Shown piece after piece: positions 45,943-61,440 of a stretch of 64,000 nt of DNA (within the stretch, counting starts at the first letter, position 1; every line of letters begins with the position of its first letter). The notes under the pieces were generated by a model. The model made no database searches. It saw nothing but the letters and a program-made list of their open reading frames with translations, and was not told where the DNA came from. Made by a program: the position numbers and the translations under genes. The DNA comes from Oreohelix idahoensis (lineage: Eukaryota > Mollusca > Gastropoda > Stylommatophora > Oreohelicidae): assembly GCA_024509875.1 (NCBI GenBank), contig JAMPIV010004455.1, forward strand, positions 773,001 through 837,000. Direction: 5' to 3'.

Positions 45943-46732
45943 CAGAGGGTGGTCATAAAGTCTTTCCCTGATTTCAAAAATTAAAAAAAAAAAAGTATTC
46001 TGTGCAGAGACACTTGGTTTTTTGGAAATTATTCCAGAACTAAAACAGTTTTTTTAATGCTATTTGTATATTTCAACATTTGCGCCGTTTGTTGCACGGA
46101 TAATATCTAAACGCTTTTCAATTTCTCGCCATGTGTTTGATAACATCTCCGCAGTCACCATCGCAAGCACTTGTGTTATCCTTGCCTTCAAAGTGTCAAT
46201 ATCTGAAATTGGTGAACTGTACACGTTGTCCTTTAGTGTAACCCCACAGAAAAAAGTCTAGAGGTGTAATATCTGGCGAACGTGGAGGACATGGTATGGG
46301 CCCATCCCTTCCAATCCAGCGTTTTTGGAAACATGGTATTCAAGTACTGGCGAACAGCTAAGCCCCAGTGCGGTGGTGCGCCGTCTTGTTGAAAAATTAC
46401 AAACGGCTGAAACTCTTGCAATTGAGATTCAACATAAAGTTGCAACATGTCGAGGTAAACGTTTGATGAAATGGTGGGCTCAGCAAAAAAGAAAGGTCCG
46501 ATAACTTTATTGTGCAACAAAGCACACCACACATTCATTTTAGGACTGTCACTCTCGTGCTATAACACAACACATGGGTTCTCTGACCCCCAAATACGGA
46601 CATCGTGTCTGTTGACTTTTCCAGAAACGTGAAATTTAGCTTCATCAGAAAAAGCGATTCGTGTAAGATAATCATTATTTTCATCAATTCGTTGCAAAAT
46701 CTCTATCAGGGAAAGACTTTATGGCCACCCTG
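45943..46732 (-). mobile_element. Mariner-like DNA transposon, internally deleted
   Basis: Terminal inverted repeats of about 28 bp (CAGAGGGTGGTCATAAAGTC on the left; the reverse complement of GACTTTATGGCCACCCTG on the right) end next to TA at 45941-45942 and 46733-46734. Length is 790 bp against about 1.3 kb for full elements. The N-terminal DNA-binding region of the transposase is missing at the right end. Confidence 0.92.
46200..46700 (-). pseudogene. Mariner-type transposase catalytic remnant
   Basis: The minus strand reads LTRIAFSDEAKFHVSGKVN (first catalytic Asp region), KMNVWCALLHNKVIGPFFF, FQPFVIFQQDGAPPHW (second Asp), then after a one-base shift at an A-run RWIGRDGPIPCPP and RSPDITPLDFFLWGYTK (third Asp). 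There are 36 residues between the last two Asp, in the range of mariner D-D-D transposases. A stop before SPKMN and the frameshift make it inactive. Confidence 0.88.
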
Positions 46733-46784
46733 TACAGTATTTCGGTTCTCATTCTTGCTAAAACTTTGGGGCATTTAATTTTGT

Positions 46785-46993
46785 TTGTTTGTTTCTGTCT
46801 TACTTTTTTGTCTGCCTGACTGCTTATCTTTATGCCTGCCTACCTGTCTGTCTGCCTGCTTGCCTGTCTGCCTGCTTGTCTATCTGGCTGTCACACTGTT
46901 TATCTCACTTTATTTCTATTTATTCAGTGCTTTTTCTCATATGGTTTTGCGTACTTTAATGCTTCTTTCTGTTGTTATTGTCCAGTTTTACAT

Positions 46994-47028
<35 letters not shown>

Positions 47029-47045
47029 GTCTCTCTGTCTCTCTG

Positions 47046-47087
<42 letters not shown>
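46785..47087. repeat. CTGT/CT-rich microsatellite tract
   Basis: Imperfect CTGCCTGTCTG units (46810-46880), then (CTGT)n and (CT)n from about 46995 to 47087. Open frames here are artefacts. Confidence 0.9.
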
Positions 47088-47088
<1 letters not shown>

Positions 47089-47496
47089 GAGACATCAACA
47101 TATAATTACAACACATCACAAACCCCACCTACCCCTCAAAGAAGCACACCTATTGCAAGCAGGCAGCCTTCCAGCTATCACAACGCCACTTTCAATCAGG
47201 AAGCCGAATCTTATGATACCATGTTTCCCCCATTAGTCACAAAGCAGCCCCACTCAGGTACCTCTACCAACAGTATTCCAATGTCCCAGGCGCAGAATAC
47301 TCCTACCAACACTACAACAAGGACGGAAGAAATCAGAGATCACCATGCTTCCTCCCCTAGTTCTTATTATCGTCCTCAGTGGAACCCTGAACTTGTCTAT
47401 CTGATGCAATTCAGCCCTGCGTCACTTAGACAAGCATTAATGATGTCTGCCCAAAGTCATCCCTATTATATGCCCGGCAGAGACGTCAGTTATTGA
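47088..47496 (+). CDS. Possible LINE ORF1 C-terminal part, uncertain
   Basis: After the CT run the frame continues for 135 codons: Thr/Ser/Pro/Gln-rich (YNYNTSQTPPTPQRSTPI), ending SYYRPQWNPELVYLMQF, LRQALMMSAQSHPYYMPG and a stop. The composition is not random AT-rich sequence. It lies about 580 bp upstream of the LINE ORF2 at 48076, where an ORF1 would be expected, but I see no coiled coil, RRM or zinc knuckle. It could equally be a stray exon. Confidence 0.35.
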
Positions 47497-48075
47497 CGAA
47501 CAAACACTTTGCTTCACTAAATCTCTGTTACTACAGCCTTCACTCCATTTGAACATTTGTTGATTTTTTAATACAACGGTAATAATCAGAACTTTTAATA
47601 GTTTATCGGTTAATATCCTCTAAAAAAATTTTCTTTGATTACTTATTTCGTTACAATTTAAATTTCTTATTATCACGCGTAGCTTCAATTTGTTAGAATT
47701 TTCGGTGTTAAGGTGTGAAGTGTTGTATACTTAACTTGTCTGACTTGTGACTATTATTAATTTCTTCCATCTCTCGTTTAACTTCACTTTGTTGTGTTGA
47801 GCAGTTCTGGTGTGATATGTTGTATGCCTGATTGTTTTGTGACAATTTTCATATACTCAGTTGAAATTGTTTTTTATTAGTTGTATTAATTATTTTAATA
47901 TTGTATTTTCTGCAATTTCTCATTTCTTGAATTCCACTTCCTTGGTGAAGTATTAATTCGTAAAAATATTTTGCGCTTTTTGTGTGCATAGCCTAACTGT
48001 TTTTTTAACTTGTATTTTTTTTATTATATTTTTTTATATTTTTTTAAAATATATCTTTCTTTTTACTATACAAGC
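47497..48075. other. AT-rich spacer before LINE ORF2
   Basis: T-rich and non-coding. Whether this is the ORF1-ORF2 spacer or host flank is unclear. Confidence 0.5.
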
Positions 48076-50906
48076 ATGGCTGGTAATTATGTACCGTGGC
48101 TTCACAAGGATGGTCTACGACTTGGTCATCTGAATATTTACCATCTTCTAGGTAAACTCCCCGAACTTACATACATTCTAAGTAATAATTTTCACATTTT
48201 TGGACTTTCAGAAAGTCGCCTAAATGACAGAATAACAGACGATGACATTGCGTTAAATGGTTTTAAAACTATTCGGCGAGACGCAAGCAAAAAACAAGAG
48301 ACAGGTATAACAGTTTATATTTCCACTTCCTTAATTTTCGCCGCAGAAACGACTTAGAGACAGCAGAGATAGAATGTGTATGGTTGGAAATAAAGCTACC
48401 GAATCAGGGCCCATTTCTGGTGGGATATCTTTATCGAAATCCTAGTGCAGGACCTATATGGTACGAAGATTTCACCATAATGATGGACAATGTATTTGCC
48501 ACAGTCAAGGAGGTTGTTCTTCTTGGTGATTTCAACATCGATATACACAATTCAAATCTAACATGGAAAAATATAATATTATCGTACAACTTAAAACAAA
48601 TAGTTAACCAGCCTACAAGAGTAACACAAGCATCAACCACACTAATCGACCACATCTACGTAACTTGCCCAGAAAACATCATAGAATGCTCTGTCCCTAA
48701 TATTGCAATGAGTGACCACTATCCAGTATGCTGTACATGGTCAAAGAATAAATGTAAAGTTCCGAAAAATAAACATGTAAGTATCAAATTTAGAAGTTTC
48801 AAACATTTCAGTAAGGAATTATTTTTAAATGACTTGCTAACTGCACCTCTCGCCCGTGTTTACCAACTTCCTGATCCGGATGACGCTATTGAATACTGGA
48901 CAAAAATTTTTTATAATGTTTTTGACACGCACGTACCAGCTAAGGAAATTCGCGTCAAACGACAATTAAAATCTCCGTGGATCACGCAGGAAGTGTTGGA
49001 GGCTATGAGGCAGAGAGATCAAGCGCACAAAAATAAGGACCTCAACACATACAGGGTATACAGGAACAAAGTTCAATATTTAATTCGGAAAGAAAAGAAA
49101 AATCGTTTTAGAAATATAGTTCAGAACAAATCAAATAGTAAGGAAATATGGAAGGCAATTAACACCTTAGCGAAAAAACGTAATGCACCAGACTCATTCT
49201 CTTCCAACACTTCATTTACTTGCACCGACTTCAGCAATCACTTTCAAGCAGAAATAAACGGTCTGAAATCCACAATACCACCTTCCTGTAGTGACTTAGA
49301 CAAACTTTCAGCATTCTGTAAGAACAAATGTACAAACTCAGTTCCACCCGACATTCCTTTTATGACAGTTAATGAAGTGTATAACTATCTTATTGGCCTT
49401 AAGGATAATAGCTCATCAGGGCTTGACGGAATTAGTAATCGAATACTGCGTTACGCCGCACCAGCTATTAGTGATTCACTAACTTTTATATATAATCAAT
49501 GTATTGCTAAAAGTTATTTTCCTTCAGCCTTTAAGATTGCCAAAGTATATCCTCTCTTCAAACCTGGCTCGTCAGATAACAGTAATCTTGGTAACTATAG
49601 ACCTATTTCTCTTTTATCATCGCTTTCTAAACCACTAGAAAAAACACATACATAAAGCAAAACACTACATTACCTAGTTAGCAATGACTTGCTAATTGAC
49701 AGTCAGTCAGGGTTTCGACAAAAGCATTCATGCCACACAGCTCTAACTAAGATGATAGACAACTTGCACCTAAACATAAATAACGATAACATATGTGGAG
49801 CAATCTTTGTAGACTTTAGGAAAGCATTTGATATGTTAGATCACGCTGTTTTAATAAGAAAATTAGAAACAATGAAAGTTAACTTTAAACTAGTGACATT
49901 ACTTAAATCATTCCTGTCCGACAGACAGCAAGTAGTGTGGTACAATAACTCCTTGTCAAGCCCAACTATTATTGACACTGGTGTTCCTCAGGGTTCTATT
50001 CTCGGCCCTCTACTTTTTTCCATTTACATAAATGACCTTCCACTACACATCGAGCACTCATCCTGCGACCTATTTGCCGATGACTGTACCATTTATACTA
50101 GTGATAAAAGTTGCAACACGCTAGAAATATTATTACAAAGCGACACAGACAATCTTATTAAGTGGAGCAATGAAAACTGCATGCAAATAAATATCACTAA
50201 AACAAAATGTATGATAATATCAACTAGACAAAAATTACAAAACTCGCCGAAAACAACACTTCAGCTCTACATTGGAACCTCTTTAATTGAAAATGTAAAT
50301 GAATATAAAACACTAGGACTCATAATTGACCAACATTTAAGTTGGAATTCGCATGTACAAGCACTGACCAAACAAACGGCACAAAAAGTTTACCAGTTAG
50401 CTAAAATCAAACATTTCCTAGATGAGGAGACACGAAAAATGTTCTATACATCCCAGATACAAACACATCTAGACTATTGTTCCACAATTTGGGATGGCTG
50501 CACCATGTCCAACACTAAAAGACTCTTTTCATTACAAAAACGTGCAGTGCGCCTAATTTCAGACAAAAACCTCACACAGTGTGTAGACGCATATACATAT
50601 CTTAACATATTACCACTAAGAAAGCGCCTTCTCTTCAACAAAGCCAAATTTATTCACAAAATCTTGTCACAGAATGCTCCAACGTATCTGTGGCCTATTT
50701 TCAAATACAGCGGAAGACGCAGTCAACGCTTAAATAAATTACACATGCCCAAGCCTAGGCTCGACTTATTCAAGAAAAGTTTAGCTTTTTCTGCTGCTCA
50801 TCTGTGGAATACTCTTCCACACGACTTAAAAAATACTCTTAGTCCATATTCATTCAATCACAGACTTTTCAAATACATCATGAGTGCAGATTATATGCCA
50901 CCCTAA
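48076..50906 (+). pseudogene. LINE ORF2: AP-like endonuclease and reverse transcriptase
   Basis: The start is the ATG at 48076. The endonuclease has GLSESRLND (catalytic Glu), VVLLGDFNIDIH and NIAMSDHYPVCCTW (catalytic Asp-His). RT has SSGLDGISNRILR, YRPISLLSSLSKPLEK, GFRQKHSCHTAL, FVDFRKAFD (motif A), GVPQGSILGPLLF, FADDCTIY (catalytic pair at about 50073), then HLSWNSHV, YCSTIWDG, QKRAVRLI and the ending AHLWNTLPHDL and RLFKYIM. This C-terminus without RNase H fits CR1/L2-type elements. Lesions: a frame change between about 48335 and 48390 within the endonuclease, and an in-frame TAA at 49653 after LEKTHT. Otherwise about 930 codons are open, so the copy is young. Confidence 0.92.
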
Positions 50907-50999
50907 TTTCGTTATGTTCTTAAATAATTACGCTGTCACCTCAGGGGCGCATTCCCATAGTCAGTTATGACTGAAGGGGCTATTATTATTATTATTATT
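48076..50999 (+). mobile_element. Jockey/CR1-like LINE with endonuclease and RT
   Basis: ORF2 occupies 48076-50906, followed by a very short 3' UTR ending in (ATT)n at 50985-50999. Its 3' motif (GCGCATTCCCATAGTCAGTT) is shared with 45585 and 29850. Two lesions only are visible in ORF2. The full 5' end is not certain. Confidence 0.85.
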
Positions 51000-51000
51000 A

Positions 51001-51448
<448 letters not shown>

Positions 51449-51454
51449 GATAAT

Positions 51455-51808
<354 letters not shown>

Positions 51809-52060
51809 GAGATCTGTTTTTCCTTCATTACCAAACAACAGTAAATTTCTCTGTGAAATCATTTTGAAAAAGTGCCAGGTTGTAAAAGACATAAATTTAT
51901 CCGTAACCACTTTAAAGAGCTGTCGGCTTGCAAACTTTGTAAATTGAGGAAAAACCCTCAAGCAAACTGACGTCAAACGTGACCAAATAGACGAAAACCA
52001 CCGGAAGTTAATGGCGGGGCAAAGCGGGGTGTTTATCGGAACGTTTAATGATCTATTCAT

Positions 52061-52480
52061 CTCTCACGTCCCCTCTGTCTATCTAACATAGCCGATCTAT
52101 CTCCCACGTCCCCTCTGTCTATCTAACATAGCCGATCTATCTCCCACGTCCCCTCTGTCTATCTAACATAGTCGATCTATCTCTCACGTTTCCTCTGTCT
52201 ATCTAACATAGTCGATCTATCTCTCACGTTTCCTCTGTCTATCTAACATAGCCGATCTATCTCCCACGTCCCCTCTGTCTATCTAACATAGTCGATCTAT
52301 CTCTCACGTTTCCTCTGTCTATCTAACATAGCCGATCTATCTCCCACGTCCCCTCTGTCTATCTAACATAGTCGATCTATCTCTCACGTTTCCTCTGTCT
52401 ATCTAACATAGTCGATCTATCTCTCACGTTTCCTCTGTCTATCTAACATAGCCGATCTATCTCTCACACTTCCTTGCTCC
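52061..52480. repeat. 40-bp minisatellite of two monomer types
   Basis: About 10.5 units. Shared core: CTCTGTCTATCTAACATAG. Two types differ at four linked positions: type A has GCCGATCTATCTCCCACGTC and CC, type B has GTCGATCTATCTCTCACGTT and TC. From 52093 the order is A, A, B, B, A, B, A, B, B, with mixed units only at the two ends. Confidence 0.97.
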
Positions 52481-52883
52481 CCTGGAGTGTAATGCATTAA
52501 CGATAACTCTTGGTGTTACTGTAGTGTAATCTTCTCATCTTCTTAAACTTCTTTAGAACTAACCCAACATGGCCTTGAGGTGTCATCTCTGGCTTTTCTT
52601 TTCACCTTCTTGGCTGCCCTAATTTCTACTTGTTATTTCTAGTTCAATGACCGCGTGAGTTTTCGAGGAAATGGTTTCCAGATGGCGTGACCAGTCCATA
52701 TATATATATATATATGGTGTCTTTGGAATTACATTCATCATCATTATAATAGTTAAGCAAACCTAACTCCCTATGGAACATGGGTTATTGACACCAATAC
52801 CAAAAAACTCGTTACATTCACTTTATCATCATCGTCGTTATCAACTTTTGTGCTTTTGCTCCTACATTTGCTCCTACCATTGT
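52481..52883. other. Gene-free stretch
   Basis: A short (TA)n lies at 52698-52715. No coding feature before the LINE fragment. Confidence 0.5.
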
Positions 52884-53510
52884 ATTTGTAGTTTCAATTA
52901 TTTAGGCAGTAAAATGACTCAGGATGGTGACACAACAAGAGAAATCCATACTAGAATTGCTTTGGCAGCTAGCGCCTTCAATAGATTATCTAACATTTGG
53001 AAATTACGATCATTGAATATACATACCAAGCTTCGTCTGTTTAATTCAAATGTTATCTCAGTGTTAACATACGGCTGTGAGAGTTGGAAAATAACAAAAT
53101 CATTGGAGAACACGCTGAATACATTCGAGAACAAATGTCTTAGAAAACTCATGAACATCAGTTGGAAAGAATTCAAAACTAATCGACAAATAAGAGAAGA
53201 CTCTAGGCAGAAATATGTCTCCGACTATATAAGGAAAACACGATGATCATATATCGGTCATGTCCTACGAATGCAAAACAACAGAATACCACTACAGGCG
53301 CTCACTTGGGTTCCTGAGGGTAAGAGGAAAAAAGAAAGACCAAAAGAAACACTCAGAAGAACAATAATAAGAGAAGGAAGAACGTTGGGCCTAAATAATG
53401 TGCAAGAGCTAAGAGGAGTGGCGTCACAACGAACAACCTGGAGAGCACTGGTTTCTGCCTTATGCGCCGTGTTTGGTGCTTAAAGAATTTATTATTATAT
53501 TATTATTGTA
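52884..53510 (+). pseudogene. LINE ORF2 C-terminal third
   Basis: Reads FNYLGSKMTQDGDTTREIHT, RIALAASAFNRLSNIWK, VLTYGCESWKITKSLENTL, CLRKLMNISWKEFKTN, then past an in-frame TGA (53244, probably replacing Trp or Arg) IGHVLRMQNNRIPLQALTWV, PEGKRKKERPKETLRRTI and WRALVSALCAVFGA. Same frame throughout. This is the thumb and C-terminal region of a non-LTR RT. A TTA-rich tail (53490-53510) marks the 3' end of the element. 5'-truncated; FADD is missing. Confidence 0.9.

Positions 53511-56260
<2,750 letters not shown>

Positions 56261-56294
<34 letters not shown>
56261..56294. repeat. (CT)n microsatellite
   Basis: 34 bp of CT. Confidence 0.95.
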
Positions 56295-56297
<3 letters not shown>

Positions 56298-59139
56298 CAT
56301 GATCTCAGTATCTCTCCAACACTCGACGTCTGCTGATGTGGCGTCTGCGTTACGCCTCTTCTCTTGATAACGTTCAGAACCAGGAATGATATCCCTGTCT
56401 CCTGCTTCTGATTTCTGCACTGATGACTTGGGTTTCAAGCTCGAGGTACTTGAATCACTTGTAGATGCTTCACGGCTGCTGACCGACTTCTTACTTGCTC
56501 CGTTAACCTGCTCAAGGTTTGGGGACAAACAGCTTGATTATGGCTGTACAAAACTGTAGACCAATCTCCCAGCCCAGTGCTGTTGTCGGAGTGGTATAAT
56601 GAGCTAAGAGCTCTGGATTGAAAGACAAATCCGGTTCCCTGCTGAAGATTGTCTTCGCTACCTGGGGAACATATGGTATTTCTTGCACTTTTTCCGATCT
56701 CTCGAGCTATATGCTCCTGAGATGACAACTTGCTGTTGTAAAGGACAGAGGCTGGTGGCCCCTCCTACAGACCGTGAAAACTCGCTGTGGAACAAACAAC
56801 ACAACAGCTATATAACACGTCAAACGTTACACATCTTAAACACTAAACTCCCTTCTCCCTTTAAATCAATTACAGCTCCCCTTCTCTATTCCTGCTATGC
56901 ATAACGATACAAAATATTTATGCCCCAAAAGGTCAACCTCCCAGGCAATCTCCTCCCTCTCCCGTTTCCAAAGTAAACATTGGCTGACCCAGATCTTTTT
57001 TGTTCTCCATGACTAGCCACGTGCCACAACAATTTTTCACTGAGAACATACCTGTCCGAAAATACTTGGGCTACTTTTCTCCCTGACCCTAGGTGTACAT
57101 TTATCAATACAAAATTAAATCTAGGCAGGCTGAAACCTGTCTCAGAAAACACTTCCCTTATCAACATAAAATCGACATCTCTTGAAAATAAAAGGAAAAT
57201 CCCATAACAGAAATATAGATTACATCTCGTGTCTTCTGACTATACCACAATAAAAATGCACAGTAAATAACGTACGCCAAAATTATGCTAGCGTATTTAA
57301 ACTACAATTAACTATAAACAATCGAGGTTATCGATGTATCCCCCTGTAGTTAAATACACGTGTACCTGTGTTCAACATAATGTTAACTTCACCCTTCTCT
57401 GGGTAACATTCCTCATTTAAAACTCAATACAATAACCGTGCCCACGTGCTTAAAATTTACCAAATCCCGCTCCCGTTTATATACAGAAGTTTATCATAAA
57501 TCAAGGATGTAGGTTTTTCCTACCAATCTTCTCTAAAACATTTAGACCTTCTTTTAAATATTACGGAGCTCACATTAAATGTCTCAAAATCTTTACACAC
57601 TCCTAGCTACGGCTATTATCATATAAAGACTTCTCTGCACCTCTTGCATTAAATACTTTCTCGGAGATCGTAATTGATGGCCCTTCGGTTTAAGAACTAA
57701 ATTAAAACCTCCCGAGGAAAGCTTATACTTTAACCGGCTAGTCTCTATTAGAAGCGAATTACAAGTACCACGCTAAATAGTTATGGCTTACCCAATAGAT
57801 CAATTTCTCACTGAAGAGCAAGTGTTATGCCGTGGATTCTCACGGCTGAATATTCTTCGGACAAAAGGACCCCGCAATTAATTTCCTCTAGTATTTATTA
57901 CAGGCAACGAGGCCAGATACGTCATCGCTGGCGTTTCTCTCCTACCAATGAAAACCCTACAAAATTAAACAACCGAGTCTCCGCCAATAGATTTGAAAAC
58001 AACGCGTGAGTCATAAGATACAGACCGCGTGTCCAAAAAAATTGCGTCACGTTACGCGACGACCGCGATTCTTTTTAACAAAGAAACTGAGATTCCCCTG
58101 ATCGCGATTATCTAGCGAAAAGAACTGGTGAAAAAAACGAACTGGTGAAACTCTAATATTCTCCCCTGTAGTCTCTATTAAACCCGCAATTATTAACCCT
58201 ACAGAAAAAGACCAAACTCGCAATAATTTAGAAAGAGGAGAAGACTTTGCCTGTTGAAAAGACAAAATTTCAGTACAGCATCACACCCAGAGACGGCAGG
58301 AAACCACACGGAACGGCATGACGTAAGCCGGCACGAAATTGTTGTAAAGGGAAACTTAATCCTTATAACAAATTGGCGGTAATTTTCAATTATATTAAAG
58401 TAATGAGACATTTCATTATCGGTCTAGACGCTTCGGGCAAGAGATATTGGAAGTCAGCTTGAAGCGAGGTGAAAAGGATCTTCGTCTCAGAGGATTTAAT
58501 GAAAAGCTTTTTGAGCTATTGTCACGTCTTCTGCCCTAAAACTGTAACTGATGCAAGACAAAATGATAATATTTCGTCAGGGGTTGGAGCAACTGGGTCT
58601 GAAAATCCACAGAGAGAAGACCCATTATGAGAATAAATGATACAACTGATAGCCAGTTTGCATTTTTATATATATCCTTACATGATGTAGACTCATACAT
58701 ATAAGTTGATAGCAGTATAGACAAAGTGGAGGATCAGACAGTGATATGGAAATACGACTACAAAAATGCAAAAGAAACTTTCATTGCATTCGACAACAAC
58801 AAAAAATAAATAGAAATTAAATAACAGCAAGTCCAACACAAAAATAAAAATGTGTCAACTCAGATGTCAAGCAGTATTATTGTACTGGTCTAAAACATGG
58901 ATAACAACCAAAGCAAAAACAAAGAATTTATGAAATAGAAGGATTTAAATAGAATGACACGACCACCAATATGTAACTGATGGAAGGTATCAGGCACATA
59001 CCGGTGACAATAGATGTGAAGAAAAAAGTCTGACTTTGGATAACACACAATCTGAGAAAACTAGCTGATAGTACTTCAACCTAGTATGACCGTACGTAAG
59101 CGGAAAATAATGACCTGGTCTCGCCTAGATAGCTGGTGA
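56295..59139. other. Gene-free stretch
   Basis: Several frames of 60-108 codons (for example 56202-56528 minus, Ser/Glu-rich) lack recognisable domains. No repeat identified within the window. Confidence 0.45.
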
Positions 59140-59480
59140 TATGCATCATCTTTTATGTGACCTGTGTGTTCTCTGTCCTATTTGGATTTGATATTGATTT
59201 TATAGTTGCTTTAGCCATTTCATAAGTTTTCTCTATATCGTTTACGATGTCTTTTTCTGGAATGATACTGCTAATGGTCATGTGTGCTTTCGCGGCTCCA
59301 CATATGTTGGAAAATCTTGCAGCAGACGTTCAACAGTCATTTTATCGATGCCACAGCTTCGCTCATCAGTAGTTCTTATCTTTAGTTGGTTGACTATATG
59401 ATATTTCAGGCTTTTGTAGCTTATGCGGAGTCTGAAGATTACCAGTTGTTCACTTCTGGTTGAGCTGGTAATCTGCATAC
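59140..59480 (-). pseudogene. LINE RNase H-distal C-terminal fragment
   Basis: The minus strand reads STRSEQLVIFRLRISYKSL, NQLKIRTTDERSCGIDKMTV and ERLLQDFPTYVEPRKHT. This resembles the segment after RNase H in jockey/I-type LINEs: xQxxIFRLRTGHxxL, then CxCGxxxxTxEHLLQxCPxxxxxR, with the first cysteine lost. It is followed by stops. A different LINE lineage from the one at 48076. Confidence 0.65.
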
Positions 59481-59579
59481 TTTTTCATGTATCCAGAACG
59501 CTCGGCTTCCTACCTGTTCATGTATCTACTCCTGATAAAACTCTTGGCATCTTCATTAGTTATGATTGTATCAGGTCTT

Positions 59580-59760
59580 GTTACGCTCCAGTCTGCGGTA
59601 GAAATGGATAAGGGCTCTGCTCTTGAGTTAGGGAAGGCAAAGGCAGCGAGGAAGGGAACTGGTCACCCCAATCATAAAACTAAGACCTAGTGTAGAAGAA
59701 ATATAACAGTTGACTCCCCTACGGCAGTATCTGTTATAGAAATACCTTTGAAATACTGTT
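59580..59760 (+). mobile_element. SINE, second family, copy 2 (5'-truncated)
   Basis: Matches the body of 34520-34780: GAGTTAGGGAAGGCAAAGGC, AGGAAGGGAACTGG, ACCTAGTGTAG and CCCCTACGGCAGTATCTGTTA. The tRNA-like head is missing. Confidence 0.85.
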
Positions 59761-59849
59761 ACATAATTGCATTCCGGCAAGGGCATATTGGTTATCACTG
59801 GCCGATTCCATTACGTCATTCATATCAGTCATAATTCTTTTTCTTTACC

Positions 59850-60030
59850 ATTCAGCCCCACGAGGAGAATAGGCCTTCATCAAATGTATGCCAAGTACTC
59901 CTGCTGAGTTCCTTCCATATTTTCCTCATCACTTTCATTTCTGTCTCTATTTCATTTTCCCCATGTGTTTTTCTATCTACCCCTGCTTCACTTACCTTGG
60001 GTATTCCAGAACATGGACTGTCTTGCGATG
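59850..60030 (-). pseudogene. LINE ORF2 C-terminal fragment
   Basis: The minus strand reads ETEMKVMRKIWKEL, then STWHTFDEGLFSSWG and a stop. Similar to 21164-21460 (MRKTWRD...RRTWYVFLEGICSLG). A very short remnant. Confidence 0.5.
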
Positions 60031-60751
60031 CTACTAATCATAATTAATTGTCTAGCATCCACATCATTAACAGATATTCCCCACGCCTCCGGTTTATAGA
60101 TGAGCGTCTAGGAAACGTCTGCTGTAATATATCATGGTACCCGTATTTCGGTCGAACTGTGATTTATTCGTCGCCTCTAACGGGCGGTGGCAGGTATATT
60201 ATTAACTATTATTTGCTTGAGTTAATTTTTTGCTCTTGTCTTTTGACAGCGCGACGAAAACTTGTCTGCCTTAATGTGAACACCGCAATTTCTGACAGTG
60301 AGAAAACTTCTCCTTTGGAATAGGATTACACTCTCTGGCACTGCTCCTAGACGCTCTATGTTGTCAGCACTGAAGCGTTAACATCAGGATCGCAAAGTGC
60401 ATAACCCGCGGTCCTCGGGGCAATTGAGTGTCTTTCCTTTATAGAAACTGCCAGATAATAAAACAGTTCTAATCAAATTGGCTGTTAAGTAATGCATTCT
60501 CTTATTGCAACTATCGTGTTGTTTACACGTACTTAGAATAAGAGCGAGTAATCCCTAAAAAATAGATGGGACGTAATTATGTTGTGCTTTTTCAACTTCA
60601 TTTCTTGATGACGGTACTAATCCTCCTGTGGTGCCGCGGTTAGCTCCCTTGTTCTGAGGTAGGGGTCCAAAAATGTGGGCAGAGAGTTGCAGTAAAAGAT
60701 AAATTTATCAAAGGTACATCAATCGCTCAAGAATTACTCTTGGCAGTGAGA
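60031..60751. other. Gene-free stretch
   Basis: A 91-codon frame at 60048-60323 has no known domain. Nothing else recognised. Confidence 0.5.
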
Positions 60752-61010
60752 TTTTTTTTTCCCTTAACCTGCAGTACTTGGGCTTTCAGCCCTTCAGCCC
60801 AATGACATGTCCTGAGGACTTTCCTTCCAACCCGGTCAGGAGCTTCGCTCCTTCCCATCCACAGAGGGTTTATCACAGGAGCCGTTCAGGATATTCAGTC
60901 AAAATCCCGGTCGATGACACTCCTACAAATGACCGCGCCCGGGCTTGAACCTTGAAAACCTGGTCGCTAGCGCAACGTTGTAACCATTACACCAGCGCGG
61001 CTCCCTTGGC
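60752..61010 (-). mobile_element. tRNA-headed SINE, third family
   Basis: On the minus strand, the head (from 61008) has TGGTGTAATGGTTACAACG (box A) and GGTTCAAGCCCGGGCGCGG (box B). The body ends in a poly-A tract corresponding to the T-run at 60750-60758. It is single-copy in this window. Confidence 0.8.
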
Positions 61011-61326
61011 AGTGAGATAAACAGGAGGACTGGCTACCATTTTAGGGAGTCTCGCAGGTTTTTTATTTTTTTTAGGATAGCAACTGCAATTTAAAAAAAA
61101 GTCTTCTCGGCATTTGTGAAGTTTGTATTCCCCGTCTACTTTAGCGAGATAGATATGTGTTACGATGTGGCACGAGACTCGTGTTGATTGAGCCCCACCA
61201 CCCAGCCGAAGGTAACTCAGCACAATATTGATGTGTTTACCTCTGTATATAAGTATTTAAAATGAGTCAATCGGATGCACAAATCAATTTTCAAATAAGG
61301 ATGTATTTTTACGTTTATATACACGA

Positions 61327-61440
61327 AGAGCCGCGGTAGCGCAGTTGTTAGTGGACTTGCTTCCGAGCTCAGTGGTCCATGATTAAGTACCCAGCTGAGG
61401 GTGATTTTTTTGACCACAAACGGCTCCAGGGTCGATGTAA
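61327..61440 (+). mobile_element. tRNA-headed SINE, first family, copy 2 (3'-truncated)
   Basis: GCCGCGGTAGCGCAGTTGTTA (box A region), GTGGTCCATGATTAAGTACCC (a damaged box B) and TTGACCACAAACGGCTCCAG match 8661-8780. Confidence 0.8.
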
